From Kitasatospora sp. NBC_00374 (lineage in GTDB: Bacteria > Actinomycetota > Actinomycetes > Streptomycetales > Streptomycetaceae), in the NCBI RefSeq assembly GCF_041434935.1, contig NZ_CP107964.1:2666001-2730000 (forward strand): a stretch of DNA of 64,000 nucleotides. Direction: 5' to 3'. Within the stretch, counting starts at the first letter, position 1; every line of letters starts with the position of its first letter. Below, in pieces: positions 1 to 8,708 of this stretch. A program made the translations under genes and the position numbers. The notes under the pieces were generated by a model. That model saw only the letters and a program-made list of their open reading frames with translations. It searched no databases and was not told the origin of the DNA.

Positions 1-175
1 GCGCCGGGTCGGCCGGACGGCCGACCGGGTGGTCGGCGGGGTGGTCGGCGGCGGCCGCGGCGGGCACGACGGAAGCGCGCGCAAGGGCCCCGGCCGGCAT
101 CTCGTGCGGGTCGAGCGGGTCGAGCGGGTCGAGCGGTCCGTACGCCGGGCTGTCGGTTGCAGGCCGTTGGGGCAT
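1..175 (-). CDS. N-terminus of an unidentified protein, cut by window edge
   Basis: An open minus-strand frame begins with ATG at 175 and runs off the left edge. About 58 residues are visible: a low-complexity Pro/Ala/Asp-rich start (MPQRPATDSPAYGPLDPLDP...) with three LDP units encoded by a 9-bp tandem repeat (around 107-135). No domain is reached. It is divergent from the dehydrogenase at 476. Such tails are common ahead of regulators and membrane proteins, but nothing visible decides its role. The start is a guess because no clear ribosome binding site is seen. Confidence 0.4.
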   Translation of the reverse strand, partial: MPQRPATDSPAYGPLDPLDPLDPHEMPAGALARASVVPAAAAADHPADHPVGRPADPA

Positions 176-475
176 GTCTGTCAACACCTCTCGAGCGCCG
201 CACCGGATCCCCCCGGTGCCCGGGGCGGCGCCCCCTGTCGGGAATCGGCGTGAATGTAGCGAGCATTCGGGCGCTATGGGCGGATCTGGGCGGGCAGTCC
301 TCCGAACGGGTGACGCATTGGCGTCCGTTGTGGGGAAGCTCCGGCCCCGCGTGTTTGGCTTGGATGTCCGCTGTGCCGAATCCGGTCCCATGGCTCGGAC
401 CGCCATGCCGGGGGTTCGGTCTATGGCGGTCGGCCACATAGGAGTGCGGGCCCGCTGTTCCTACCGTTCTCGGCC
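176..475. other. Intergenic region between divergent genes
   Basis: About 300 bases separate the left-edge partial gene from the dehydrogenase. No convincing operator palindrome, RNA or coding frame was recognised. The promoters of both flanking genes should lie here. Confidence 0.4.
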
Positions 476-1240
476 ATGGACACCACTTCCGTCCCGCCCC
501 CGCTCAGCGGCCGGACCGCCCTGGTCACCGGCGCCGCCTCGGGCATCGGCCGGGCCTGCGCCGAGGCGCTCGCCGCGGCCGGCGCCAAGGTCCACGTCGT
601 GGACCTCAACGCGCGCGCCGCCGAGGACGTGGCCGCACGGATCGGCGGGAACGCCCATGTCGCCGACCTCGCCGACCCGGCCGCGGTGGAGGCCCTGCCG
701 GACGACGCCGACATCGTCGTCAACAACGCCGGCCTGCAGCACGTCGCGCCGCTGCACGAGTTCCCGGTGGAACGGTTCACCCTGATCCAGCGGGTGATGG
801 TGGAGGCGCCGTTCCGGATCCTGCGCCGCACCCTGCCGCACATGTACCGGCAGGGCTGGGGACGGATCGTCAACATCTCCTCCGTGCACGGGCTGCGCGC
901 CAGCGCCTACAAGTCCGCCTACGTCACCGCCAAGCACGGCCTGGAGGGCCTCAGCAAGACGGCGGCGCTGGAGGGCGCACCCCACGGCGTCACCAGCAAC
1001 TGCATCAACCCGGCGTACGTCCGCACCGCCCTGGTGGAGCGGCAGATCGCCGACCAGGCCGCCGCCCACGGCATCCCCGAGGACGAGGTGGTCGAGCGGA
1101 TCATGCTCGACCGCACCGCCGTGAAGCGCCTGATCGAGCCCGCCGAGGTGGCCGCCCTGGCCGTCTGGCTGTGCTCGCCGCCCGCCGCCTGCATCACCGG
1201 CGCCAGCCTGCCCGTCGACGGCGGCTGGACCGCGCGCTGA
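476..1240 (+). CDS. SDR oxidoreductase, probable 3-hydroxybutyrate dehydrogenase
   Basis: A 254-residue classical short-chain dehydrogenase. It has the Rossmann motif TGAASGIG near residue 18, NNAG (VVNNAGLQH) near residue 82, and the catalytic Ser/Tyr/Lys set (NISSVHG, then YVTAKHG). The LQHVAPLHEFP and SAYVTAKHGLEGL segments are typical of D-3-hydroxybutyrate dehydrogenases, which interconvert 3-hydroxybutyrate and acetoacetate with NAD. It is followed 77 bp later by an MHS-family carboxylate symporter and then a PucR regulator, which fits uptake and oxidation of hydroxybutyrate. The family is certain; the substrate is inferred from motif resemblance and neighbours. Confidence 0.8.
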   Translation: MDTTSVPPPLSGRTALVTGAASGIGRACAEALAAAGAKVHVVDLNARAAEDVAARIGGNAHVADLADPAAVEALPDDADIVVNNAGLQHVAPLHEFPVERFTLIQRVMVEAPFRILRRTLPHMYRQGWGRIVNISSVHGLRASAYKSAYVTAKHGLEGLSKTAALEGAPHGVTSNCINPAYVRTALVERQIADQAAAHGIPEDEVVERIMLDRTAVKRLIEPAEVAALAVWLCSPPAACITGASLPVDGGWTAR

Positions 1241-1317
1241 CCCCGGCCCGCCCGCCTGCCCACCCGCTCTGCCCGCCCCACCCAGCAATCACCACCCAAC
1301 CCCCCGAGGTGACCCTG

Positions 1318-2682
1318 ATGGCCAGCTCTCCCGACGTCGCGAGAAGCGGCTCCCGGCTCTGGAAGGTGGTCGGTGCCAGCCTGATCGGCACCACCATCGA
1401 GTGGTACGACTACTTCCTCTACGGCACCGCCGCGGCCCTGGTCTTCGGCAAGGTCTTCTTCCCCAACAGCGACCCGCTGACCGGCACCCTGCTCTCCTTC
1501 CTCACCTACGCGATCGGCTTCGCCGCTCGTCCGCTGGGCGCCCTGGTCTTCGGCCACTTCGGCGACCGGATCGGCCGCAAGCGGCTGCTGGTGCTCAGCC
1601 TGCTGCTGATGGGCGGGGCGACCACGCTGATCGGCTGCCTGCCGACGTACCGCCAGATCGGCGTGGCCGCACCGCTGCTGCTGACCGCGCTGCGGCTGGT
1701 GCAGGGCTTCGCGCTGGGCGGCGAGTGGGGCGGGGCGGTGCTGCTGGTCTCCGAGCACGGCGACCCGCGCCGGCGCGGCTTCTGGGCCTCCTGGCCGCAG
1801 GGCGGTGCCCCGGCCGGCAACCTGCTGGCGGCCGGCGTGCTCTCGCTGCTGACGACCGTGCAGAGCGACGCCGACTTCCTCGCCTGGGGCTGGCGGATCC
1901 CGTTCCTGCTCTCCGCGCTGCTGGTCATGGTCGGGATGTGGATCAGGCTGTCGGTGGACGAGTCCCCGCTGTTCAAGCAGGCGCTGGCCGCGGCCGAGGC
2001 CCGTGGCGCGGAGGAGAAGCCGCCGATCGTGGCGGTGCTGCGCGACCACTGGCGGGACGTGCTGGTCGCGATGGGCGCCCGGATGGCCGAGAACATCTCG
2101 TACTACGTGATGACCACCTTCGTCCTCGCGTACGCCGTCGGCCATGTGCACCTGCCCAAGCAGACCGCGCTGAACGCCGTCCTGATCGCCTCGGCCGTCC
2201 AGTTCGCGCTCATCCCGGTCTTCGGCGCGCTGTCCGACAAGGTCGGCCGCAAACCGGTCTACCTGGTCGGCGCCGCCGGGGTGGGGGTGTGGGCCTTCGT
2301 CTTCTTCGGCCTGGTCGACACCGCGGACTTCGGCTCGCTGGTGCTGGCCGTCACCGTCGGCCTGGTCTTCCACAGCGCCATGTACGCGCCGCAGGCGGCC
2401 TTCTTCTCCGAGCTGTTCGCCACCCGGATGCGCTACTCCGGGGCCTCGATCGGCGCCCAGTTCTCCTCGGTCGCCGCCGGCGCCCCCGCGCCGCTGATCG
2501 CCACCGCGCTGCTCAAGGACTACGGCAGCGCCACCCCGATCGCGGTCTACGTCGCGATCGCGGCGGCCGTCACCGTGTTCGCGGTGGTCTGCGCCCGGGA
2601 GACCCGCGGCCGCGACCTCGCCGCGATCGAGCCCTCCGGCCCCGCCGGCGAACGGCCGGCCGGGCAGGCGGTCACCGTCTGA
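1318..2682 (+). CDS. MFS transporter, metabolite:H+ symporter (MHS) family
   Basis: A 454-residue polytopic membrane protein with about 12 hydrophobic segments. The start TIEWYDYFLYGTAAALVF is the hallmark of the MHS family (KgtP, ProP, ShiA relatives), followed by the MFS loop motif GDRIGRKR near residue 83 and its second-half copy SDKVGRKPVY. The ATG at 1318 is preferred over in-frame upstream starts because GAGGTGA lies just before it and the protein then begins at the usual family position. It probably imports a small carboxylate by proton symport; 3-hydroxybutyrate is suggested by the dehydrogenase upstream. A strong hairpin follows at 2691-2726. Confidence 0.85.
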   Translation: MASSPDVARSGSRLWKVVGASLIGTTIEWYDYFLYGTAAALVFGKVFFPNSDPLTGTLLSFLTYAIGFAARPLGALVFGHFGDRIGRKRLLVLSLLLMGGATTLIGCLPTYRQIGVAAPLLLTALRLVQGFALGGEWGGAVLLVSEHGDPRRRGFWASWPQGGAPAGNLLAAGVLSLLTTVQSDADFLAWGWRIPFLLSALLVMVGMWIRLSVDESPLFKQALAAAEARGAEEKPPIVAVLRDHWRDVLVAMGARMAENISYYVMTTFVLAYAVGHVHLPKQTALNAVLIASAVQFALIPVFGALSDKVGRKPVYLVGAAGVGVWAFVFFGLVDTADFGSLVLAVTVGLVFHSAMYAPQAAFFSELFATRMRYSGASIGAQFSSVAAGAPAPLIATALLKDYGSATPIAVYVAIAAAVTVFAVVCARETRGRDLAAIEPSGPAGERPAGQAVTV

Positions 2683-2690
2683 GCCCCCGT

Positions 2691-2726
2691 ACGGCCCGGC
2701 GCGCTCCGCCATCCGCGCCGGGCCGT
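2691..2726 (+). terminator. Hairpin after the MHS transporter
   Basis: Perfect 13-bp stem (ACGGCCCGGCGCG paired with CGCGCCGGGCCGT) around a 10-nt loop, 8 bp after the transporter stop and before the regulator gene. No long T run, as is usual in streptomycetes. Confidence 0.7.
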
Positions 2727-2752
2727 TCCCCCCTCCACCGAGAACTGGCACG

Positions 2753-4702
2753 ATGTCCCGCACCATGGACGACCCCGCCTCCCGAACCAGCCCCGCCCCG
2801 GGCGGCCCCGCGCCCGCCGGCCAGGCCCCCACCGCGGCGCCCGCGCTGCGGCGGCTGCTCGATCTGCTGGCCACCGGCGCGGCCACCGAGGACTTCGCCG
2901 CGGTACTCGCCGAGGCCCGCCGCCGCGGCGCCCCCGCCCAGGTGCTCGCCGAGATCGACGACGCCACCTGGCAGGCCCTGCGGGTGCACCGGACCCTGCG
3001 TCAGCACCGTCGCCGGGAGACCGAGCTGACGGCGCTCTTCGACACCGCGGGCGACCTCGCGGCCTCCCGGGACCTGGACTCCGTCCTGCAGGCGATCGTG
3101 CGCCGGGCCCGGATGCTGCTCGGCACCGACACCGCGTACCTGACCCTCCCCGACGAGACCGCCGGGGACACCTACATGCGGGTCACCGACGGCTCGGTCT
3201 CCGCGCTCTTCCAGCACCTGCGGCTCGGTCTCGGCGACGGTCTCGGCGGCCTGGTCGCCCAGACCTCCCGCCCCTACGCCACCCCCGACTACCGCGCCGA
3301 CGAACGCTTCCGCCACACCGGCCGGATCGACGCCGGGGTGCTGGACGAGGGACTGGTCGCCATCATCGGCGTGCCGCTGCTGCTCGGCGGCCGGGTGATC
3401 GGCGTGCTGTTCGCCGCCGACCGCTCCGCCCGGACCTTCTCCCCCGACGAGGTCGCCCTGCTCTGCACCCTCGCCGCGCACGCCGCGATCGCGCTGGACA
3501 CCGCCAAGTCCCTCGCCGAGACCCGCGCCGCGCTGGCCGAACTCGCCGGGGCCAACGAGGTCATCAGGGCCCACGCGGCCGCCGTCCAGCGCGCCGAGCA
3601 GGCTCACGACCGGCTCACCGACCTGGTCCTGCGCGGCGCCGAGGTGGCCGACGTCGCCGCCGAGGTCGCCGCCCTGCTCGGCGGCGAGGTCTCCGTGCAC
3701 GACGCCGAGGGCCGCCCGGTCAGCGGCCGTCCGGTCACCGGTGGGCAGCCGGCGCAGGCGCTCGCCGCCTCCCGGGCCGAGGCCCGCGCGGTGCGCCACG
3801 GGAGCGGCTGGGTCTGCGCCGTCCTGGCCGGCCAGGAACTGCTCGGCGGCCTCGCCCTGCACGGCCGGCCCGACCTGGACGACGCGGACCGGCGGATCTT
3901 CGAACGGGCCGGTGTGGTCACCGCCCTGCTCCTGCTGCTGCGCCGGTCCGTCGCCGAGACCGAGAACCGGATCCGCGGCGAACTCCTCGCCGACCTGCTC
4001 ACCGCCCCCGAACGCGACCCGGCCGGCCTGACCGCCCGCGGCCGCCGCCTCGGCGTCGACCTCGCCCGGCCGCACCTCGTGCTGGTCGCCGAGAGCGGCA
4101 CCGAGGGCCGCGCCCGGCTGGCCGGCGCCGCCGCCCGCCACCTCTTCGGCTCACGCGGCATCAGCGCGGAGCACGGCGAGGCCGTGGTCCTGCTGCTCCC
4201 CGAGGACGGCACCTCCCCCGGCCGGCTCGCCCGGGACACCGCCGACCGGCTGGCCCGGCTGGCCGGTGTCCCGGTGACCGTCGGCGTGGGCCGCCCCGCC
4301 ACCGGCCCCGTCCCGCTGGCCGCGGCGTACGCCGAGGGGCTGCGGTGCGTCCGGGCGCTGCGCGTGCTCGGCCGCGAGGGGGACGGCGCGGCCGCCGCCG
4401 ACCTCGGCTTCCTCGGCGTGCTGCTCGGGGACGGCCACGAGGTGGACCCCTTCGTCGCGGCCACCCTCGGCCCGCTCCTCGACTACGACGCCCGCCGCGG
4501 CACCGAACTGGTCCGGACCCTGCGGGCGTACTTCGACTGCGGCCAGAGCCTCACCCGCGCCAAGGACCACCTGCACGTCCACGTCAACACCGTGGTCCAG
4601 CGCCTGGACCGGATCGAGGCCCTGCTCGGCCCCGACTGGAACCAGCCCGAGCGCTGCCTCGAACTCCACCTCGCCCTGCGCCTGCAACTGCTCGCCGCCT
4701 GA
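2753..4702 (+). CDS. GAF domain / PucR-type transcriptional regulator
   Basis: A 649-residue cytoplasmic regulator. A GAF sensory domain lies at about residues 100-255 ([15 protein letters not shown] through [18 protein letters not shown]). A CdaR/GGDEF-like region follows at about 400-530. The C-terminus is a PucR helix-turn-helix at about 585-640 ([20 protein letters not shown], then [14 protein letters not shown]). Proteins of this plan control catabolic genes in response to a small ligand. It lies just downstream of the hydroxybutyrate dehydrogenase and symporter and may regulate them. The start could be ATG 2753 or ATG 2765; the first is given. The hairpin before it suggests it has its own promoter. 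Confidence 0.8.
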   Translation: MSRTMDDPASRTSPAPGGPAPAGQAPTAAPALRRLLDLLATGAATEDFAAVLAEARRRGAPAQVLAEIDDATWQALRVHRTLRQHRRRETELTALFDTAGDLAASRDLDSVLQAIVRRARMLLGTDTAYLTLPDETAGDTYMRVTDGSVSALFQHLRLGLGDGLGGLVAQTSRPYATPDYRADERFRHTGRIDAGVLDEGLVAIIGVPLLLGGRVIGVLFAADRSARTFSPDEVALLCTLAAHAAIALDTAKSLAETRAALAELAGANEVIRAHAAAVQRAEQAHDRLTDLVLRGAEVADVAAEVAALLGGEVSVHDAEGRPVSGRPVTGGQPAQALAASRAEARAVRHGSGWVCAVLAGQELLGGLALHGRPDLDDADRRIFERAGVVTALLLLLRRSVAETENRIRGELLADLLTAPERDPAGLTARGRRLGVDLARPHLVLVAESGTEGRARLAGAAARHLFGSRGISAEHGEAVVLLLPEDGTSPGRLARDTADRLARLAGVPVTVGVGRPATGPVPLAAAYAEGLRCVRALRVLGREGDGAAAADLGFLGVLLGDGHEVDPFVAATLGPLLDYDARRGTELVRTLRAYFDCGQSLTRAKDHLHVHVNTVVQRLDRIEALLGPDWNQPERCLELHLALRLQLLAA

Positions 4703-4793
4703 CATCCCCGGGAGCGTCCCCGGCCCGGGGGGATCGCCCGGGCGCAGGCGTACAGTTCTGGGGTTGGTCTCGAACGCCTGGCAAGGAGCAGTG

Positions 4794-5591
4794 GTGAGCG
4801 AGCAGATACGGTTCGTGCGGTTGGGGATCGGCGAGGGCGCCGTCCCGTACCAGGACGCCTGGGCCGAGCAGCAGCGGCTGCACGCGCTGCGGGTCGCGGA
4901 CGAGATCCCGGACACCGTGCTGCTGCTGGAGCACCCGCCCGTGTACACCATGGGCAAGCGCACCAACCCGGCCGACCTGCCGCTGGACGGCACCCCCGTG
5001 GTGGAGGTGAACCGGGGCGGCGAGATCACCTGGCACGGCCCGGGCCAGCTGGTCGGCTACCCGATCGTGAAATTGCCGGACCCGATGGACGTGGTCGCCT
5101 ACGTCCGGCGGCTGGAGGAGGCGCTGATCAGGGCCTGTACCGAGTTCGGCGTCGAGACCACCCGGATCGAGGGCCGCAGCGGGGTCTGGAAGCTCGGCCG
5201 GGAGATCCCGGACGCGGTGGTGGATCCGTCGCAGGTGGTGGAGATCGGCAAGCTCACGCTGCGGATGGGCCTGCCGCTGGGGATCGACCCGCGGCTGGCC
5301 GGGCCGGAGTACGCGCCGTCCAACGCCGGCCAGCGCGGCGACGACCGCAAGCTGGCGGCGATCGGCGTCCGGGTGGCGCGTGGTGTGACGATGCACGGGT
5401 TCGCGCTCAACTGCGACCCGGACATGACCTGGTTCGACAAGATCGTCCCGTGCGGGATCCGGGACGCGGGCGTCGGTTCGGTCGGCTCCGAGCTGGGCCG
5501 CGGCTTCCCGGTGGCCGAGGCGCTGCCGGTCGTCGAACGGCACCTCGCGGCGGTTCTGGCCGAGCTGCCGGAGCCCTCGCTCGCTCGCTGA
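4794..5591 (+). CDS. lipB: Octanoyltransferase LipB
   Basis: Transfers octanoyl from acyl-carrier protein to lipoyl-domain lysines, the first step of lipoate synthesis. The 265-residue protein carries [17 protein letters not shown], the Lys of [10 protein letters not shown] (Lys186) and the catalytic Cys of [11 protein letters not shown] (Cys220). GTG 4794 is chosen because AAGGAG lies five bases upstream (4783-4788); GTG 4791 is equally near, and the longer frame from 4764 adds an untypical tail. lipA follows 120 bp downstream, the usual actinobacterial pairing. Confidence 0.95.
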   Translation: MSEQIRFVRLGIGEGAVPYQDAWAEQQRLHALRVADEIPDTVLLLEHPPVYTMGKRTNPADLPLDGTPVVEVNRGGEITWHGPGQLVGYPIVKLPDPMDVVAYVRRLEEALIRACTEFGVETTRIEGRSGVWKLGREIPDAVVDPSQVVEIGKLTLRMGLPLGIDPRLAGPEYAPSNAGQRGDDRKLAAIGVRVARGVTMHGFALNCDPDMTWFDKIVPCGIRDAGVGSVGSELGRGFPVAEALPVVERHLAAVLAELPEPSLAR

Positions 5592-5711
5592 GGCGGGGAA
5601 TCCACACCGGGCTCCGGTTGTTGCCCTGCGATTGCAGGGCCGGGGCCCGGCCCAATAGCTGAAAGCACAGGCGTACCCTGGGGGTACCCCGTCTAGTCCT
5701 AGGAGTCGCAC

Positions 5712-6665
5712 GTGTCCGCTGTCGCACCCGACGGCCGGAAGCTCCTCCGCCTGGAGGTCCGGAACGCCGAGACCCCCATCGAGCGGAAGCCTGAGTGGAT
5801 CAAGACCCGGGCGAAGATGGGCCCGGAGTACAACGCACTGCAGTCGCTGGTGAAGAAGGAGGGGCTGCACACGGTCTGCCAGGAGGCGGGCTGCCCCAAC
5901 ATCTTCGAGTGCTGGGAGGACCGCGAGGCGACCTTCCTGATCGGCGGCGACCAGTGCACCCGCCGCTGTGACTTCTGCCAGATCGACACCGGCAAGCCCG
6001 CCGATTTCGACCGGGACGAGCCGCGCCGGGTCGCCGAGTCCATCGTCACGATGGACCTGAACTACGCGACCATCACCGGCGTCGCCCGCGACGACCTGGA
6101 GGACGGCGGTTCCTGGCTGTACGCCGAGACCGTCCGCCAGGTGCACGCGCTGACCGCCGACCGGGCCACCGGCCGCACCGGCGTCGAGCTGCTGATCCCC
6201 GACTTCAACGGCGTCCCCGCGCTGCTGGACGAGGTCTTCGACTCCCGTCCCGAGGTGCTCGCGCACAACGTCGAGACGGTGCCGCGGATCTTCAAGCGGA
6301 TCCGGCCGGCCTTCCGCTACGAGCGCTCGCTGGACGTCATCACCCAGGCCCGCGCGGCCGGGCTGGTGACCAAGTCCAACCTGATCCTGGGCATGGGCGA
6401 GACCCGCGAGGAGGTCAGCCAGGCGCTGGCCGACCTGGTCGGGGCCGGCTGCGAGCTGATCACCATCACCCAGTACCTGCGGCCGTCCGTGCGCCACCAT
6501 CCGGTGGAGCGCTGGGTCAAGCCGCACGAGTTCGTGGAGCTGCAGCAGGAGGCCGAGGAGCTCGGCTTCGCCGGTGTCATGTCCGGCCCGCTGGTCCGCT
6601 CCTCGTACCGGGCCGGCCGGCTGTACCGGCAGGCGCTGGAGCACCGCGCGCAGGCCGCGGTCTGA
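5712..6665 (+). CDS. lipA: Lipoyl synthase LipA (radical SAM)
   Basis: Inserts two sulfurs into protein-bound octanoyl groups. The 317-residue protein has both iron-sulfur motifs: the auxiliary cluster C-x4-C-x5-C ([12 protein letters not shown], Cys56/61/67) and the radical SAM CxxxCxxC (CTRRCDFCQ, Cys82/86/89). The late RSSYRAG motif supplies the conserved auxiliary-cluster Ser. The GTG start is supported by AGGAG at 5701-5705. The short gap from lipB includes a possible promoter, so lipA may be transcribed alone as well as from lipB. A hairpin follows at 6681-6707. Confidence 0.97.
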   Translation: MSAVAPDGRKLLRLEVRNAETPIERKPEWIKTRAKMGPEYNALQSLVKKEGLHTVCQEAGCPNIFECWEDREATFLIGGDQCTRRCDFCQIDTGKPADFDRDEPRRVAESIVTMDLNYATITGVARDDLEDGGSWLYAETVRQVHALTADRATGRTGVELLIPDFNGVPALLDEVFDSRPEVLAHNVETVPRIFKRIRPAFRYERSLDVITQARAAGLVTKSNLILGMGETREEVSQALADLVGAGCELITITQYLRPSVRHHPVERWVKPHEFVELQQEAEELGFAGVMSGPLVRSSYRAGRLYRQALEHRAQAAV

Positions 6666-6680
6666 GTTTCGTCCGATGAT

Positions 6681-6707
6681 GGGGCGGGTCCGGTTCGGGC
6701 CCGCCCC
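6681..6707 (+). terminator. Hairpin after lipA
   Basis: GGGGCGGG pairs with CCCGCCCC, and the stem extends inward through TCC/GGG around a GGTTC loop. It begins 16 bp after the lipA stop. Confidence 0.65.
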
Positions 6708-6820
6708 GTCGCCGTGCCCGGGCTTCATCGGCCTTTGACGCCCGGGTCACCGGCAGGTAACACCGTTCGGCCAGGATGTACGGAGTCGGATCCGCCTCGA
6801 CAGCCAGGGGAGCACGCGAC

Positions 6821-7045
6821 ATGCAGGCAGCAATGGGAGCGCTTCGGGACGCCCGGGTGCTCGGCCGGGTGCGTTCGGTCAAGGACGCCGTCCGAATGGC
6901 CGAGAGCGTGCTGCTGGGCGGCGGCCAGCGCCGCGCCCGGCGCAACGCCTGGTCGGCGGTGTGCGAGAACCGCCGGTACGCGGCCGACCGGGTGGACGGC
7001 GCGGCGGCGCCCGGGCGTCCGGACCAGGCGCGGCAGCGGGCCTGA
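6821..7045 (+). CDS. Small basic protein downstream of lipA, unknown function
   Basis: A 74-residue Arg/Ala-rich protein (MQAAMGALRDARVLGRVRSV...), mostly helical in appearance, with no signal peptide or membrane segment. The ATG at 6821 has GGGGAG eight bases upstream. The same slot between lipA and the DUF4191 gene holds a small conserved protein in other streptomycetes as far as I recall, which supports a real gene. No function can be assigned. Confidence 0.65.
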   Translation: MQAAMGALRDARVLGRVRSVKDAVRMAESVLLGGGQRRARRNAWSAVCENRRYAADRVDGAAAPGRPDQARQRA

Positions 7046-7172
7046 GCGGCGCGCCGCGGGGCCCCTCGGTGTGCCCCGGCGTCCGTCCGTGCGCGGCCGT
7101 CCGGGAAGACGCAGGTCACGAACCGGCACCGCCCTTGGATATCCCGTACCTGCCACACGTACCATGAGCGGT

Positions 7173-7862
7173 ATGGCGAGGGAAACATCCGAGAACCCCG
7201 GGCGGCTGAAGCAGATCCGCACGGCGTACCAAATGACCAAGAAGGTCGACACCAAGATCGGCCTGATCATCGGAGGCATCGGCCTCCTCACCTTCGGCGT
7301 GTTCCTCGCCATCGGTTTCCTGATCGGTCACCCCATCTACCTGGGCATCCTGGGCTTCATCGTGGCGTTCCTCGCCATGGCGATCGTCTTCGGGCGCCGG
7401 GCGGAGCGGGCGGCGTTCGGGCAGATGGAGGGGCAGCCCGGCGCGGTGGCGGCCGTGCTGGACAACATCCGCCGCGGCTGGAGCGCCAACTCGACCCCGG
7501 TCGCGGTGACCCGCAACCAGGACGCGGTCTACCGCGCGGTCGGCCGGGCGGGCATCGCGCTGATCGGCGAGGGCAACCCGAACCGGGTCCGCCCGCTGCT
7601 GGCCTCCGAGAAGCGGAAGATGGCCAAGGTCGTCGGCGACGTCCCGGTGCACGACATCATGGTCGGCAACGGCGAGGGCGAGATCCCGCTGAAGAAGCTG
7701 CAGATCCACCTGATGCGACTGCCGCGTGCCATCTCCCCGGCCCAGGTCACCGAGACCAACGACCGGCTGCGCGCGCTGGGCGACCTGCTCTCCAAGGCGC
7801 CGATCCCCAAGGGCCCGATGCCCAAGGGTGCGCGGATGCCCAAGGGCGGCCAGGTCCGCTGA
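7173..7862 (+). CDS. DUF4191 integral membrane protein
   Basis: A 229-residue actinobacterial DUF4191 protein. Two adjacent hydrophobic helices occupy about residues 28-72 (IGLIIGGIGLLTFGVFLAIG, then LGILGFIVAFLAMAIVFGRR), followed by a cytoplasmic tail ending in Lys/Gly/Pro repeats (PKGPMPKGARMPKGG). The family role is unknown; it is a conserved neighbour of lipA and glnA. The start may be ATG 7173 or ATG 7164 three codons earlier; neither has a strong ribosome binding site. A hairpin after the stop is shared with the convergent RDD gene. Confidence 0.8.
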   Translation: MARETSENPGRLKQIRTAYQMTKKVDTKIGLIIGGIGLLTFGVFLAIGFLIGHPIYLGILGFIVAFLAMAIVFGRRAERAAFGQMEGQPGAVAAVLDNIRRGWSANSTPVAVTRNQDAVYRAVGRAGIALIGEGNPNRVRPLLASEKRKMAKVVGDVPVHDIMVGNGEGEIPLKKLQIHLMRLPRAISPAQVTETNDRLRALGDLLSKAPIPKGPMPKGARMPKGGQVR

Positions 7863-7908
7863 TCCCAGCGCCTGCCGGGCCCGCTCTCCGGGCCCCGACT
7901 CGACACCA

Positions 7909-7941
7909 CGGCCCCGCCGCGATCCTCTCGCGGCGGGGCCG
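7909..7941. terminator. Bidirectional hairpin between DUF4191 and RDD genes
   Basis: A perfect 13-bp stem (CGGCCCCGCCGCG with its complement) around ATCCTCT, followed by TTT on the plus strand. It sits between convergent stop codons at 7862 and 7968 and can serve both genes. Confidence 0.75.
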
Positions 7942-7967
7942 TTTGACGTGCGGGTGTCGGGCCGTGG

Positions 7968-8435
7968 TCAGATCCGGATCTCCACCGTGCCGACCGCCTT
8001 GTCGTGCAGGCCGCGGGTGTCGCGGTCCCAGACCAGGGCCGGCACCACCAGACAGAGCAGCAGGGTGCGCAGCAGCACCTGCGGGATGGTGGCCCGGGTG
8101 CCGTCCAGGCGGACCACCCGCAGGCCGAAGAGCCGCTTGCCGACGGTGAAGCCGGCCGTGGCCAGCAGCAGCACCGTGACCACGTAGAAGAGCGGGGTGG
8201 TCCACAGGTTGGCCGCGGCCTGGTCGCCGCGCGCGAGCAGCCCGTACGCCACCAGGCTGACCAGCCAGCCGTCGACGAACAGCGCGCCGATCCGCCGGCC
8301 GGGGCCGGCCAGCGAGCCGGGGCCCTCCTTGGGCAGGCCCAGGCGCTCGCCGCGGTAGCCGAAGTCGGCGCCCATCCGCTCGGCCGCGGCCTTCGGGCCG
8401 TCGATCCACGATCCCAACGCTTCTCTGGTATCCAC
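7968..8435 (-). CDS. RDD family membrane protein
   Basis: A 155-residue protein. A soluble start (VDTREALGSWIDGPKAAAER) is followed by an RDD domain with PGRRIGALFVDGWLVSLVAY, a second helix (FYVVTVLLLATAGFTVGKRL), the FGLRVVRLDG turn and a third helix near VLLRTLLLCLVVPALV, ending in GLHDKAVGTVEI. The Arg and Asp residues define the family, whose role is unclear (transport or membrane organisation). The GTG at 8435 fits the family length; longer upstream frames look non-coding. It is divergent from glnA. Confidence 0.8.
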   Translation of the reverse strand: MDTREALGSWIDGPKAAAERMGADFGYRGERLGLPKEGPGSLAGPGRRIGALFVDGWLVSLVAYGLLARGDQAAANLWTTPLFYVVTVLLLATAGFTVGKRLFGLRVVRLDGTRATIPQVLLRTLLLCLVVPALVWDRDTRGLHDKAVGTVEIRI

Positions 8436-8608
8436 GAATCCACAGTATCCGGACCTCCCGGGCGATCTTCGCCACCCTCCCCCCGCAGGGGTGAATCCGT
8501 GTCGACCGCCCTCCACAAGTGGTCTGGACCACTTGAGAATCACGGTGCCGACAGGGGTTGCGTTTTGTCCGAAACCGTACGGCTTTGCCACCCACCGGAG
8601 CGGGCCGG

Positions 8609-8646
8609 TTAACATTCAGGAAACGGTGGAGTCACCGACCGGAAAC
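8609..8646 (+). promoter_or_regulatory. GlnR operator upstream of glnA
   Basis: Four pentamers on an exact 11-bp period: TTAAC (8609), GAAAC (8620), GTCAC (8631), GAAAC (8642). This is the a1-n6-b1-n6-a2-n6-b2 arrangement of the actinomycete GlnR box (gTnAc-n6-GaAAc). It ends 62 bp before the glnA start, consistent with nitrogen-responsive control of glnA. Confidence 0.85.
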
Positions 8647-8708
8647 GGCCCAGCTCTAACGTGAGCCGCCCTAGGGTGAGCCACCAGACCGCACGCTGAG
8701 GAGGATGG

